From assembly GCF_020379485.1 (NCBI RefSeq), contig NC_063436.1, positions 30,006,423-30,070,422 of the forward strand: a stretch of 64,000 nt of DNA, given 5' to 3'. Source of the stretch: Brassica napus. Its lineage: Eukaryota; Streptophyta; Magnoliopsida; Brassicales; Brassicaceae. The notes below the pieces were generated by a model that was not told the origin of the DNA, ran no database searches, and saw nothing but the letters and a program-made list of their open reading frames with translations. The position numbers and the translations under genes are program-made. Every line of letters starts with the position of its first letter. Within the stretch, counting starts at the first letter, position 1. Below, piece by piece: positions 47,060-59,857 of this stretch.

Positions 47060-48610
47060 TCACTGAAGATCCTTCAGCCGGCGCATCCCTATCTGATGAA
47101 CCAGCTTCTTGAACGTTGAGGTTGGCAGAGACTTGGTGAAGAGGTCGGCTGAATTGTCACTGGATCGAACTTGAACCACTTGAACCTCCTTTGCCTTCTG
47201 CAAGTCGTGGGTGAAGAAGAACTTGGGCAGGATGTGCTTTGTCCTATCTCCCTTGATGTATCCTTCCTTGAGCTGAGCAATGCACGCTGCATTGTCCTCG
47301 TATATGATTGTTGGCTCTTCTTTCTCTTGTCCCACGGCCAGACCACTCTCTCTTAAGACATGGCCGGTCATGTTCCTCAACCAAACAAGCTCACGGCTTG
47401 CTTCATACATGGCTATGATCTCGGCGTGATTGGACGATGTGGCCACTAAGGTTTGCTTTGTGGAACGCCAGCATATTGCGGCTCCACTGTGTATAAACAC
47501 ATAACCTGTTTGAGATCTAGCCTGATGTGGGTCGGACAAGTACCCAGCATCTGCATATCCGACCAAGCTCTCTCCTGGCCGGTCGGTGTAGAACAAACCA
47601 AGATCCTTTATTCCTTGCAGATATCTGAACAGATGTTTCACTCCGTTCCAGTGCCTTAAAGTTGGACATGAACTGAATCTAGACAGTAAGCTCACGGCAA
47701 AGCTGATGTCTGGTCTAGTATGACTAGCCAAGTACATTAAGGCCCCAATGGCACTTAGATAAGGCACCTCCGGCCCGAGTGCTTCCTCGTCCGGTTTCTT
47801 AGGTCCGTATGGATCCTTCTCAAGGTCTAAGGACCTCACGACCATAGGACTCGTCAAGAGATGAGCCTGGTCCATATTCAATTGCTTGAGTTTCTTTTCC
47901 GTATAAGTTTCTTGATGCACAAGGATTCCTTTCTCTACATACTCAAACTGTAATCCCAAACAAAACTTAGTTTTTCCTAAGTCTTTCATCTCGAACTCTT
48001 TCTTTAAACACTCAACAGTTTGGAAAATCTCTCCAGGGGTTCCTATTATATTCAGGTCGTCCACATAAACTGACATTATCACAAAGCCCTTGCTGTCAAA
48101 TTTCTTTATGAATATACATGGACTTATTGGATCGTTCTTATAACCCTCTTTCACTAGGTACTCGGATAACCTGTTGTACCACATTCGACCTGATTGCTTT
48201 AAACCATATAAGGCTTTATTTAACTTAATACAATGTTGTTCTCGAGAACCTTTCTTATCTTTGAGCTCAATACCCTCTGGAACTCTCATATGAATTTCAT
48301 TATCCAGTGGTCCGTATAAATATGCAATCATTACATCCATTAGGCGTAAATCTATTTTCTCTTTTACGGCCAGACTGATTAAGTATCTCAATGTAGTTGC
48401 ATCCACCACAGGGGAGTAAGTCTCCTCATAATCAATTCCTGGTCTTTGTGAGAATCCTTGTGCTACAAGCCGTGCTTTGTATCTCACTACTTCTCCTTTC
48501 TCATTTCTCTTCCTTACAAAGACCCATTTGTACCCCACTGGTTTAACATCACTTGGTGTCCGGATTATACGGCCAAAAATGTCTCTCTTTCTTAATGATT
48601 CTAACTCCAC
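47060..48610 (-). pseudogene. Copia pol, reverse transcriptase and RNase H part
   Basis: A long opening of about 516 codons. It has GYKWVFVRKRNEKGEVVRYK, ARLVAQGFSQRPGIDYEETY, the catalytic YVDD in MSVYVDDLNIIGT, and the RNase H region (GYADAGYLSDPHQARSQTGY, later YEDNAACIAQL and RTKHI). The tail ends MRRLKDLQ. This part is unbroken, but it is cut from the integrase by stops between 48600 and 49150, and the usual TAFLYG motif reads IAYLYG. Confidence 0.9.
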
Positions 48611-49154
48611 GTATATAGCTTATTTCCATTTGATCCAATCTGATCTTAGCATGCATTCTTGTATAGACGTGGGTTCTAGATCCTCATCTATATCCATGAT
48701 CTCAAGTGCTACCTTGTATGCAAACAAATCATCAACGTTGATATCTTTTCTGCTCCATTGTTTTCCAGACATTATATGGTCTATAGAGATCTCTTGATTG
48801 TCCGGCTCTTGTGTCCCGTGAAGCCCAGCGTCCCGGACCTCACTATGAGGAACGGCCGGATCATCGGGTGTGGCCGGCTCACTTGGCTCGACCGTCCTGG
48901 TCGGCTCGGCTCGGCCGGTCCATCCATGTTCTGGACGGTTTCCTTGATGCACTCGGATCCAGCACCTCTTTTCGACTTCCAAGGCTGTTTGTCTTTGGAA
49001 CCAATTGGTCTACCACGTTTTAAACGTTGCTTAGACTCTGTAGCCACTTAACATTGTCCCTTTTGGACATCTAATCTTATATGTGCATTACAAGCCGGAA
49101 TATGTGGTATTGTTACTCTATTTGGATCAGCAAATGTATATGGCAATTGATTAG
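48611..49154 (-). pseudogene. Copia pol, broken linker between integrase and reverse transcriptase
   Basis: The region carries fragments in different frames (KQRLKRGRPIGSKDKQPWKS, and a piece with MSGKQWSRKDINVDDLFAYK) separated by stops. In intact elements this is the variable linker after integrase. At least two frame changes are needed to link the flanking domains. Confidence 0.7.
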
Positions 49155-50570
49155 CTAGCTCTTGAAGATGTATAATCTTTGGACTTCTATATCACAATCT
49201 TTAGTCTGAGGATCTTGCCAAGATATTGATGGTCTAAACAATTCCAAGTCTTTAATGATCAACCGGCTGTTATCTCTCCTTAAGGACGAATATGTTGACT
49301 CATCAAACTGTGAGTCTTCGTATATGGCCTTAAACAAATCACCGGTTGTTGGCTCAAGATACTTTATAATACTTGGGGAATCATATCCTACGTATATTCC
49401 CATCCTCCTCTGTGGTCCCATCTTAGTTCTCTGTGGTGGAGCTATTGGAACGTAGACGACACATCCGAATGTCTTGATGTGGGACATGTTTGGCTCATGA
49501 CCCGTAAGTAGTTGGGATGGTGAATATCTATGCTCACTAGATGGCCTGATGCGAATCAGTTCCGCTGCATGGAAAACTGCATGTTCCCATGCTGATACCG
49601 GGAGTTGAGACTTCATTAACAATGGCCGGACTATCAGCTGGATTCGTTTAATGAAAGATTCGGCCAAGCCGTTCTGTGTATGGACATGTGCCATGGAGTG
49701 TTCTACTCTTACCCCCATGGACATACAGTATTCATTAAACGCTTGGTACGTGAACTCACCAGTATTGTCTAGACGTATAGTCTTAAGAGGGAAGTCTGGA
49801 AAGTGTGCTCTCAGTCTTATCATCTGAGCAAGCAGGCGTGCAAAGGCCATATTCCGTGTGGATAGTAGACACACAAGCGACCATCTGGTCGATGCATCAA
49901 TGAGGACCATGAAGTATCTAAACGTCCCATAAGGTGGGTGTATTGGTCCACATATGTCTCCTTGAATCCTTTCGAGAAAGTTTAAGGTTTCTTTATTAAC
50001 CGTGGCTGGTGATGGCCTAGTTATGAGTTTCCCTTGTGCACATGCTGCACATGTGAGATTGTGTGGGATTACTCCTTTAAACGTGTGCCCTTGTGAATTC
50101 ATCATCAATTTTCGCATCATTCCTGTTCTGGGATGGCCAAGCCGGTTATGCCATAAAGTGAATAGCTCGGAGGCATTGGCCTCAATCATACTGATCTTTG
50201 CATAGTATAGACCAGTAGACATTGCGGGTATAGTCTCTAGGATCTTCTTATTGCCTTTGGTGATCAAAATTATATTAAGGAACTCCTTGTTTCCTTCTTC
50301 CCATGTTTCAAGATGGAAACCATTCAATCTTATATCTTTGAAACTCAATAAGCTTCTTCTAGAGCTTGGGGAATACAAGGCTGTTTTGATCTCTAGATGA
50401 GTGCCCTTAGGCATCAACACATAGGCCTGGCCGTGACCTTCAATAGCCTCACCCGCAATGGTGTGTACCTTTGCACTTTGCATTGTGAGATTCATGAAGT
50501 ACCTTTTGTTTCTAAGTATTGTGTGACTTGTGCCACTATCCACCACAAGTATACTCATCTCACCATTCAT
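49155..50570 (-). pseudogene. Copia pol, protease and integrase part
   Basis: Starts with the aspartic protease (VVDSGTSHTI near 50540), then the integrase zinc-binding part (LWHNRLGHP, CAACAQGK) and the core with D in IQGDICGPI, D in IRLDNTGEF and E in NGLAESFIKR. The usual DNGGEF reads DNTGEF. The frame ends YIFKS and a stop. Confidence 0.9.
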
Positions 50571-50704
50571 TCTATAAATAAAATTTCTAAACTCAGAGAC
50601 TTCATAAGATCTTTAAAAACTTTCTTTATTTATAAATGTCATAACATAAAATAAAAATACCAAATCAAAAACATAAAGCAATAAGACAAGTGATTCGAAA
50701 ACTA

Positions 50705-51753
50705 GTCCTTGAGACAATCAGAAGTTTCAAAGTCCATTAGATCATCTTGGTCGGATTCTTTATCAACATCATATCCATGTCCTTTGTCATCATGACCGGT
50801 TTCTTGGATCATGTTTGCCTCCGGGTTCTTGTTCTTGAGGCTCTCTTGATAGAGGTCGCACAAGTGTTTCGGAGTTCTACAATTCTTGGCCTAATGGTTG
50901 TCCATCCCGCATATGTGGCATACTGACTTGGACGTGTAAGATGGCTTAGATATGCCACCTCGTCCGCGGCCATAACTACCTCTGCCCCGGCCGTAATTGG
51001 AACCACGACCACAGTTATTGTGATTTCCTTTTCGGCCGGTCGAGTAGTTGTCTCGGCCGTTCGGGTAATCACGCCCACGCCTCTTGTATCCACCACGGCC
51101 ATTGCCGTGTGGTCTCCTATTGTCTTGGGCGTAGTAGCTCTCTTTGGGATCTTTCTTTTCAACCTCATGGGCTTCGGGTAATGGTGTTGTCCCGACAGGT
51201 CTGGCTTCACTGTTCTTCATCAGGAGCTCGTTGTTTGCCTCGGCTAAAAGTAGACACGAGATCAGATCAGTATATGTGGCGTAGCCTTTCACTCTGTACT
51301 GCTCTTGCAATACTGAGTTCGACTTATGGAACGTAGTGTAGGTCTTTTCAAGCATCATTACATCGGATACTTCTTCACCACAAAGCCTTAGTATTGAAAC
51401 TATTTTGAACAAGGCTGAAGTATACTCATCCACGAACTTGAAGTCTAAGAATCTTAGATGCATCCAGTCGTGCCTAGCCTTTGGAAGTAACACCATCTTT
51501 TGGTGATCATATCTATGCTTTAAAGCATTCCAAAGGTCTAGTGGATTTTCAATTGTCATGTACTGATCTTTCAGACCTTCAATGAGATGATGGCGCATAA
51601 AGCTTATGGCCCTGTATCTATTCTTTTCATTCTCATTGTTATCCTCGGTGATCCTTTAGACTTTAAACTGATCCTTGTATCTAGCGCCCACTGCAAGTAA
51701 TTGCCTCCGGAGAGATTAAGGGCTGTGTAGTCTCTGTTTGCTATTTTCGACAT
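50705..51753 (-). pseudogene. Copia gag with frameshift and stop in the zinc knuckle
   Basis: The start MSKIANRDYTALNLSGGNYL at 51753 is typical of copia gag. The frame breaks near 51650 (two readings are needed to reach NRYRAISFMRHHLIEGLKDQ). The nucleocapsid has an RGR-rich basic stretch and a CX2CX4HX4C knuckle, CHICGMDNH then AKNC, but a TAG sits between H and A. The acidic tail ends CLKD and a stop. It cannot make normal Gag. Confidence 0.85.
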
Positions 51754-52767
51754 CTGAATCACATTATCATTTAAAGTTTCAGGTTCACAATGTGATCATG
51801 TGGCCGCATGATAATAAGCGAGCTCGGCCACAACATGTCTTACGCATTCATGATATTCAAAACAATACTAATCGACCATGGTGCTATCAATCATAAGCCA
51901 CATGGCCATATAGGTCTACCAATGCAAACAACCTAACTTTGTGTGATCTATATGCTGGTCGATTTTGTTATAATCATGATGAATGCAATACCATGTTCGG
52001 ATTCATGTAAAGCAATCAAACTATTCTTTCTTCTTTTATAAAACTAGGGTTTCAATCTTAAATTCTAGCAACCTTAAGTTAAGGTTTCAAGGCTTTAAGG
52101 ATTTGAATACTTAGTTAGATTATTTCAATCAATCTAACAATCCTAAACTTCAGATCAATCAAGAAATCAATCAAGCAAGAACAATCTTAAAATCAGATTC
52201 TAGCTTCTTTAGAGTTTAGGGTTTTCGATTCCTTCATTAGGGTTTCTCATGTTTCAGATTTAATCAATCAAACATTCAATCATATTCTAGTGGAATCATA
52301 TATGTTTCTAGTTATAAGATTTGTAGATTTTAATATTTGTAGTTTCTTTTAGGTTTCATCAAGAACATAGTTTCCACAATAATGGATTAGGGTTTATGTT
52401 CTTTATCTAGGTTCTCAGATTATGTTTATACCTTTGTTTCGTAGAGGTATAGAACCGGACCACCTGAGAATGGATGAAACTTCGAGCTGAGACGGACGGA
52501 CGCTTGCTGTCTCCTATCGGGTCGCGGATGTAGTCGGACGCGAGCTGTCTCGGGTGCGAGGTGTTCTCGGACGGACGCAGAGAACGGACGCGTTCTTCTC
52601 GAGTGCGAGCTGAAGGACGCGATCAAGAGCTGAGGACGTTCAGTGTTGAGGACGTCTAGGATTTAGGACGAACAGGGAACGTCTAGGGTTTTAGGTTGAG
52701 TCGCCGGTTTAGGCTTTTAGGTTTCGATTTTGGTCTCAGGGATTTAGAGGCTATCGTGCTGATAACG
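51754..52767. other. Copia 5' untranslated leader
   Basis: One kilobase between the 5' LTR and gag with no coding capacity. It contains GGACGC-rich repeats (about 52485-52660) like those in the LTRs. Confidence 0.7.
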
Positions 52768-53093
52768 TGTTGTGAACAATTGGGGAAATCGTGTATATTA
52801 GTTGAATCAAAGTGTTCTATTTATATAGAGATTATAAGATAAGGATAAAAGGAAATAGTACAAATCCTAAGCTAAAAAGAAATATGAAATATCTTTAAAG
52901 ATAAACATGAAAGGGAAAAGAAAAATTTATAATCCTATAGTCGGCTACTCTTTGGCCACCTCTCTCTCCTATGCGGACGCGGTCTTGGGCCGGACGCGGT
53001 CCGTTCTTCTCTCCTATGCGGACGCGGTCTTGGGCCGGACGCAGTCCGTTCTTCCTTTGGCTTGGTTACTAGCAATCCACATTATTCATAACA
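52768..53093 (-). repeat. Copia 5' LTR (326 bp) with internal duplication
   Basis: About 39 bases longer than its partner because the segment TCTCCTATGCGGACGCGGTC through GTCCGTTCTT is present twice (about 52968-53050). Small openings here and in the other LTR are not genes. Confidence 0.95.
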
Positions 53094-53098
53094 GTATT

Positions 53099-53239
53099 TA
53101 GTTAATATGACTTTTCTTTTTTTTGGCAACACAAACATGTAACATTTACACCATTCATATATTTTAAGTTCCTTTTTGTATTAATTTTTTTTATTAAGAA
53201 ATATAATGTGCTCCTGCATAGCAGGGGATAATATACTAG
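53099..53239 (+). mobile_element. Helitron 3' terminus next to the SLOMO stop codon
   Basis: Hairpin CTCCTGCATAGCAGGGG (53211-53226), then ATAATATACTAG ending at 53239 before T, fits a Helitron 3' end. Only the right end is certain. The copia element (46612-53098) is inserted in it, and the NYN gene probably belongs to the same Helitron; the left end was not located. Confidence 0.6.
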
Positions 53240-53267
53240 TATATAATAAAACATTCGGCGCAAATCC

Positions 53268-56200
53268 CTAATCTGCAAGATTTGGACTGCTGAAGACTCG
53301 CTTCAAACTAGGACACACTGCTCGGAACCTCGCCATGCTCACCGAGGATATCTGTTAATCACCAAGACATGGTTTTCAAAATTTGAACTCTCTTACGAAG
53401 CCATGGGATTATTTGCTAAATTTCGATACTGAAGTAAAACACTCCCTATAATTATTACCTTTGAACAGAAACGGAGATCCAGTGTCTCTAGCGAGCAGCA
53501 TCTTGATATAGCTGCTTCAACTCCTGCTTCATCCATGTTACAAGACTACCAAAGACAAAGGTTGGTATCATCAAAGTGTGTTTCGTGATAACACATGCAC
53601 AAGTACTGAGATACTAGCCATAGTATAGGGCAAAAACGTACCTGAAGAAAGAGACTAGCCAATCTTGGGCAGCCAAGCTTCAGTACTTCCAGAGAGCAAC
53701 AGTTGCTATGGAGTAAAACCAATCATTGATGAGAAATAAAGATTAAAGTCGAATAACAAATGGTAAATCCTCACATACCTTAGATTAAGCAAAACCAGGT
53801 TGGAACAGGCAAGATCAACCTCCTTTAAATTGACCGATAGTGAAAGGTTCAGTGTTGATAAATGATAAAATCGAGCTGCTGGTGGTATCAACACTTTTTT
53901 GATATTGGGGCAACCCACACAATTGAGGTTTTGCAGTAACCGGTTGCCTGCTTCAGCTGGTTCTTGAGTAATCTCACCAGAACTGTATACACCAAAGTAG
54001 TCAAATGGCTGTACATTGGTTGAACCCCAATCAAGGTCATGCATATTAACACAGCCGTTCAAGCTCAAATGGGTCAAGTGTGTGCAGCACGCAAGTAGAT
54101 CGTCAATCGCAGTCTGACAGAGAGTTCCATAAGACAGGTCTAACTCTTCAAGTGCCGGTAAAGCACCTTCTTTGTATAGAGGCTCCAGCGATGTGTCAGT
54201 GAGATATTTGCAGGCTTGTAATTTGAGTACCTAAACAATAAAATAAGCAAAGAATGCATAGGCCTAACAAGTTCTCATGGAAAAGATATATATGCTTTAT
54301 TGCTGACAGTCACAAGGTCTTAATTACCTTCAGTCGAATACAGGACTTGAAGACAGGCTCCAGATTCATCAAGAATGTGTACGACAAATCAAGAACAGTC
54401 AGATTTGGGAGCCCGTTCAAGGAAGACAGACCATCAGAGCCAATAGAAGGGCACGACATTAGCACCAGTGACTCAATCAGTGGGCAAGAAGCAGTGGTTG
54501 CAGATAGACAGTCATCCCTCAGTTGGCTGCAGATGAATCGTGAAATTGTTTAGCAGCACCATAAGATTACTCACGAAGATGAAAAATAACAAAGAAATGT
54601 ATAATTACCCGCAGAAAGACGCATCTAAAGATGTTAGCAGAGGACAAATGATGGATGCTTCAGACAGTACACCGCAACCTTTCAATTCAAGGGACACCAT
54701 ATAAGGTGCTTCGATATTGAGCACACTCAATTTCGGACATATTCCTAAATTTAAAGAACGAAGCGCAACCTATTCACAACCAGAAGGAAGAAGCAAGATA
54801 TACATCAGTTAAGACAAGTTTGTGTTAATTTAAATAAGAGAAGCCACACTCACAGGCTGGAAGAATGCATTTTCAAGATGATCACATCCATCCAAACAAA
54901 TCTGCTCTATGCGGGGGCACTTCAACTCAAGAGAAGTAACAGCACGACAACCAACAAGGGACAGACTACCCAACGATGAATTGCGGAATCGCACTTCTGT
55001 TAAGCTCTACAAGATGATACAAGAGGCAGAATTAGTTAAGCAACCATCAAATATATCACCCACTGCCGTTTTTCATTTCAATAAATTATTTCACTATATA
55101 TTTCATTCTGTTATCCTAAGTAGCTGAGAGCTGTAGCCAAAAGAACACAAAGAAACCATGTCACACCTCACAGTTGTCAAGAATTAACGATTTCAGCATT
55201 GGGCATCCACCATCATCACTAAATATATCACAAACAGCGTTTGACAGTGATTCACAGTCAGAGAGATCCACTTCTTGCAAGGACTGGCATTGCAGAACTA
55301 ATGTTGTCAAATTCTCCTGTTTCTGGAGAGCTAAACGCTGCAACGAAAATGAAGAGATGTTAACGGGTTAATCAGATTAAAAAAATCCAACTAATGGAAC
55401 TGTATTAACAAATTATGATAACTAAGTGCATACTCGAAGGGAGTTGGAAGTGATTGTGATTCGGCGAAGTGCTGGACAGTTTGAAACAGTGATAGATGAA
55501 AGCATGACGCTTTGCAAGTTCAGCTCTGTGAATCTGTTAAACACAGCGAAAAGAGGACGTATAAAATGACAGCAAAATCTTTTTAAGGCGTTAATACTCA
55601 TCACAGTAAATATGCAGAGCAAAGTAAAGATGAGGACTATACTTGCGGCAATGGACTAGGCTTATACTCTGCAAATGGGAGAGATGCAACACGACAGATG
55701 TCAACAGATTGCAATTATCAAGCTCCAAAACCTACAATAGATTATATGTTATTAACCCAACTGGAAATAATGATCTCTAGTTAAAGGTTGTCGAAAACGT
55801 GCATGTGTATGTGGGTGTGGAGAAAACAAAAGCAACACAGACCTCTAGCGCAGGACTATTAGCAATCCAAGTCATAGACGCTGATGTTATACCCTCACAG
55901 CTATGAAGCTTGAGAACTGTCAACATGGGGAGATGTACTGACTTCAAAGAGGAAACGAGCACACATGTCAGAAAATGAGTACAAAACTGCAGACGAGGGA
56001 GGAAAAACAGCATCAGATAACAAGACCAACCTCAAGAGATATATTGGGGCAGTATGAAGCATTGAGAATATGGAGACCAGCACAAGCCTGGGCTATTTCA
56101 CGCAAAGTTTCATCGCTGACACAGGAACAGTTGGAAACATCGAGCGACTCTAACTGAGGACACGAAATGGCAGCTGAACGGATAGCAGCATCCAGGAGCT

Positions 56201-58057
56201 TATGGCACGAGGCAATATCAAGAAGTTGGAGGAGTGGACAGTTAAGCATCGCCTGTGACATGTTGCTTCTTTTTAATGATAAAGACCTGAGCTGCGGACA
56301 CCTAGAAGAGAGAAATAATAATAACTGAGAATGAATGCACATAAACGAATAAGAATGCATGAATTTATGGAAAAACAATTTCACCTGATAGACAAACGCA
56401 TGACGCGGCATTTTGTAATCTTAAGTTCACGTAGCCGATCATGACTCAGGTGTATTTCCTGAGCACCATTTCCAAGAATAGCCTCATTTACAGTCACACT
56501 CCTTAACATATTACACTCCCCCAATGCCTGGAAAAAGTTTTCACTGATATGACCTTTTCCTACAGTTAAGACCTCCAGATTCCTGAAACAGACGAAAAGA
56601 TTGAGATGGATATATATCAAGAAACCATATCAGCCTAAACAAACAGATACCTCAAAGTGGTGGCTGCTTTCATAGCCAGAGCGTTAACAGAAGGAGTGCC
56701 ATAAACATTCACTTCAGTGGCATTGGGATAGCGAAGACACATGTCTTCAACTGCACACAAAGCAACGAAAGGTTATATTTTATTTATGTACATTACGCCT
56801 TCCGTTTATGGATTAATAAAACGGAAGAATTACAAGTTTAAGTAACATAGCGGAGGCATACTTTTGGTGCTTATATTTTCTTTTAAAGGCCAATCTCGAC
56901 ATAAAAATGCAGAACCAATGCCCTCAAAGTCACAATTCTATTGTACTCTCACTGAATATCAAACAAATGTACAAGAAGAGTACACGACTCGATAAACACA
57001 CTATCAATCCTCGAATTCCTTCAAGGTTTACACAATCAGCAGCAGATTTAATACGTTTTACAAGCATTTCTATTAAAAAAAAACTACTTTGTTTTCTTCA
57101 AACGGAAAATAACAAACAAGACACATGAAGAACAACTTACATTGCTCGATAGAAATCCTGATATTTTCAAAGTTCAAGGCCTTCCAGAAATCCTCATGAG
57201 AACTAGCTACTCTCCACTGACGACATACCATAGCAGAGCGACAGAGGTCGATGTGATTCAAGAACGAGAATACCTGATGAAATAAAAAAAATTAAAAAGA
57301 AACAAAGAAACTGATACCTACAAATTGATCTAAAGTAAAAAAGAATACAAAAAAAAACGTGTACCATATGCAAGAGGTCATCAGTCAAATCAATATGAAG
57401 TTCAAAATCTTCTGATTCAGAAGAACCGTTGTCATCTCCCTCATCTTTCTTCCCATCTTTCCGACTATAATTCAAGATGAAGTTCTGACAGAACATATCC
57501 ACATCCGTCCTAGAAGAAGAGGCAACCCCAAAACTCACAGTTCTCTCCACCGACGAACCAGCATCTGAAGATACCCCGGAAGCTGACCGTGCCTCACTGC
57601 AACTAAACTTCAGCATCAGAATCACACAAAACGAACAACCAACAATAAAAAAAAAAGAAGAAAGTTAGAGAGCTCACGCAAGGCCAGAGTAGACTTTAGC
57701 ACGTTTATGATACGAATCATGATCAGCTTCCTCCATCGTACAATCCTCACCTACAGCAGCAGCAGCAGCAGCATTGCTACTCTCACCTTGAAGAAGTAAA
57801 TGAGGATGGGAGCGAATCTCAGATGACCACAACTGCTCCAATTCAGCACCGTCCTCCTCCTCCTCCTCCTCCGTCGTAGCCAGCATCATCTCCTCACACA
57901 GAGGCCAACGCTCGTCCTCATTGACTCCTAGCTCCCTCTCGTTTAGATCCAAATCGACATCGTCGTTGTTGTTGTTGTTGTTGTTATCCATAGCCGATTG
58001 TTTCAGTCTACCTTCCTCGTCGTCGTCGGTGAAGCAATCAAAACACCAAATCCTCAT
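53268..58057 (-). CDS. SLOMO: SLOMO / F-box LRR protein 15
   Basis: A gene of some 15 exons from ATG 58057 (MRIWCFDCFTDDDEEG) to TAG 53270-53268 (VFSSPNLAD). The N-terminus is acidic with Asn, Ala and Glu runs, then MEEADHDSYHKRAKVYSGLA. The F-box is HIDLTDDLLHMV then LCRSAMVCRQWRVAS (57.4-57.2 kb), followed by about twenty leucine-rich repeats such as LRSLSLKRSNMSQAML, LESLDVSNCSCVSDETL and LRRITITSNSLR. It would be the substrate receptor of an SCF ubiquitin ligase. The Arabidopsis orthologue (SLOW MOTION, At4g33210) affects leaf initiation rate and auxin homeostasis. I took MRIWCF as start over the in-frame ATG at 58078 because it matches the family. No break was seen. The 3' UTR is truncated or replaced by a Helitron end 28 bases past the stop. 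Confidence 0.92.
57960..57990 (-). repeat. Trinucleotide repeat coding Asn tract in SLOMO
   Basis: GTT repeats (AAC on the coding strand) give eight Asn residues near the N-terminus. A GCA/GCT Ala run (about 57750-57775) and a CTC Glu run (about 57855-57872) lie nearby. Likely length-variable. Confidence 0.8.
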
Positions 58058-59857
58058 GCAACACACACACACACCCAAAAATGGTCTCGATCTAGCACAT
58101 TTATCGAAAACCCGATCAGAATTTGGGGGAAAAGTTACTAAATTTGGAAGGCCCAGAAGGAATTCGGAGCAATTGGATCTCTGATTCGGGATTTAGAAGA
58201 TGAGAAGGAGGAGATCGAAGGTTAACCTAATTTAGATTCGGGTTTGAGAGAGATGGAGAGGTGAATTGGATCAGATCTTGGGTAAGGGATAGTGAGGAGG
58301 AGGGTAAGGCGTATGATGTGGTTCTTGTTGGAGAAGAGGCTTTGAAGTTTTAGAAGTGGGCGGTGATAAGATTCCGGCGATTCGGGAGAGAAAAATATCG
58401 GCGACGATGGAAAGAGATGAATGGCGAAAAGATTACTAATCCAAGAAAAGAAACAGCTCTTCGGTTTGGGCTCCTTGGCTTCACCGTTTTTTTTTGTTCA
58501 GGGATGTCGTTTCGAAACGGTGCCGTTTAGTAGTGTGGTCACTGGTCAAAGCTCAAGCGGTCAAGCCTAGGATCTTGTGTAGACGTAGAGTTCTGCCTAT
58601 GAACTTTCTGTCCAAGTCTTGTTCTAAAGTATGGTTCAGTTTAGTTTTCAACATCAGTCTTAATTACGCTTATTATGATAAAAAAATCGGCTAGAATAAA
58701 AACGGAGCAAACGGAAGATTCATTACATTTATTTTAGTTAATTTCTTTCTGTTTATTATAGATTTTTTCGTTTATGTTTTCCTGACAAACCATTTTTATA
58801 TTTCTAAGTTTGTTTTTTCTACTGTTCTTCTAATCTGAATCACCGATCGGAACATTAGTTTAAAAAAAATTAGAGCATTAGTTTGAATGAAAATGAAATT
58901 AGAGTTACAGTTTTTCATGCATTGATGTCCAAAAAAAAACTTGAACAAATTGATAAATAGTAAAAGCCTATAAAGATTGTGGGACACTCTTTGAATGAGG
59001 AAAAATAAATGGGATGCAAGATAGAAACCGAATTGAAGGAACTAAAATACTCACTTTGCAAATAATCAAAGATGCATGATTTCACTTGCTTCCATGATAT
59101 AGTCAGATTGCAACCTTCTGATCTCATTTGTGCACAGTTTCATTTGATGTTGTTGACCTTTGGCGTTTCAAGGCTTCTATATTTTAATTAAGAGCCTTGG
59201 TTGCATATTAGTTTCTAGGTTCCAGACTTACCTCCTCACTTACTACCAAAATACAAGTATACAAAAAGCCAGACACTACAGACTACAAAACTACAAGGCG
59301 TCTTCCATAGGTTAGTAGCTTTGGCCCAATTGAGCTACGATTCAAACTTTGTCTATCAAGCAATATTGGTGTGCCTATCATTAATATTACTCATCTAATG
59401 ACACCCATAGAGATAATCAAAGATGCATGATTTCACTTGCTTCCATGATTTAGGCAGGTTGCAACCTTCTTATCTCCCTTGTGCACAATTTTCATCTGGT
59501 GATGTTGATCTTTTTGCGTTTTAAGCCTTCTTTTACAAGTTACGAACTTTGGTATACCATGTTAGTTTTTATATGTTCATCTCATTTACTACCAAGATAA
59601 AAAGTAAGTGACTATTATCAATGATATTCATCACACCGATGCAAGTTGTGTTATATCTGCATCCATTGTTATCATCAAGGAGTATCCTTCATTAAGAAAC
59701 GCCTTTAAACATGTTTCGTGTCAAAATGTATGAGTAGAAATCACTTTCACCTCACCTATATATTCACATTCGATCACCTTGCACTCCAAGCTACACTTTC
59801 ACTCTTCACCACATGTTCACTTAAACAAAAAGAAGCAAGACAACAAACTTGCAAGCA
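58058..59857. other. Intergenic region between SLOMO and PME
   Basis: Holds the SLOMO leader and promoter (58058-58450, GA-rich on the plus strand) and the PME 3' UTR. Otherwise AT-rich, with one diverged direct duplication (59062-59600). No gene is supported. Confidence 0.5.
59062..59600. repeat. Diverged direct duplication, about 200 bp, period about 350 bp
   Basis: AATCAAAGATGCATGATTTC and ACTTGCTTCCATGAT, GGTTGCAACCTTCT-like and GTTAGTTT..TACTACCAA blocks occur in the same order at 59064-59255 and 59415-59600. The most conserved 90 bases have few mismatches. Confidence 0.8.

Larger units (their letters stand above)
46612..53098 (-). mobile_element. Ty1/copia LTR retrotransposon, degenerate, GTATT target duplication
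   Basis: LTRs at 46617-46903 and 52768-53093 start TGTTGTGAACAATT and end ATTCATAACA on the plus strand. GTATT flanks at 46612-46616 and 53094-53098. The element runs on the minus strand. Its purine tract CCAAAGAGGAG abuts the 3' LTR at 46904-46914, and a TTATCAGCACGA primer-binding-like site abuts the 5' LTR (52750-52767). Gag, protease, integrase, reverse transcriptase and RNase H come in copia order, but there are several stops and frameshifts. Confidence 0.95.
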
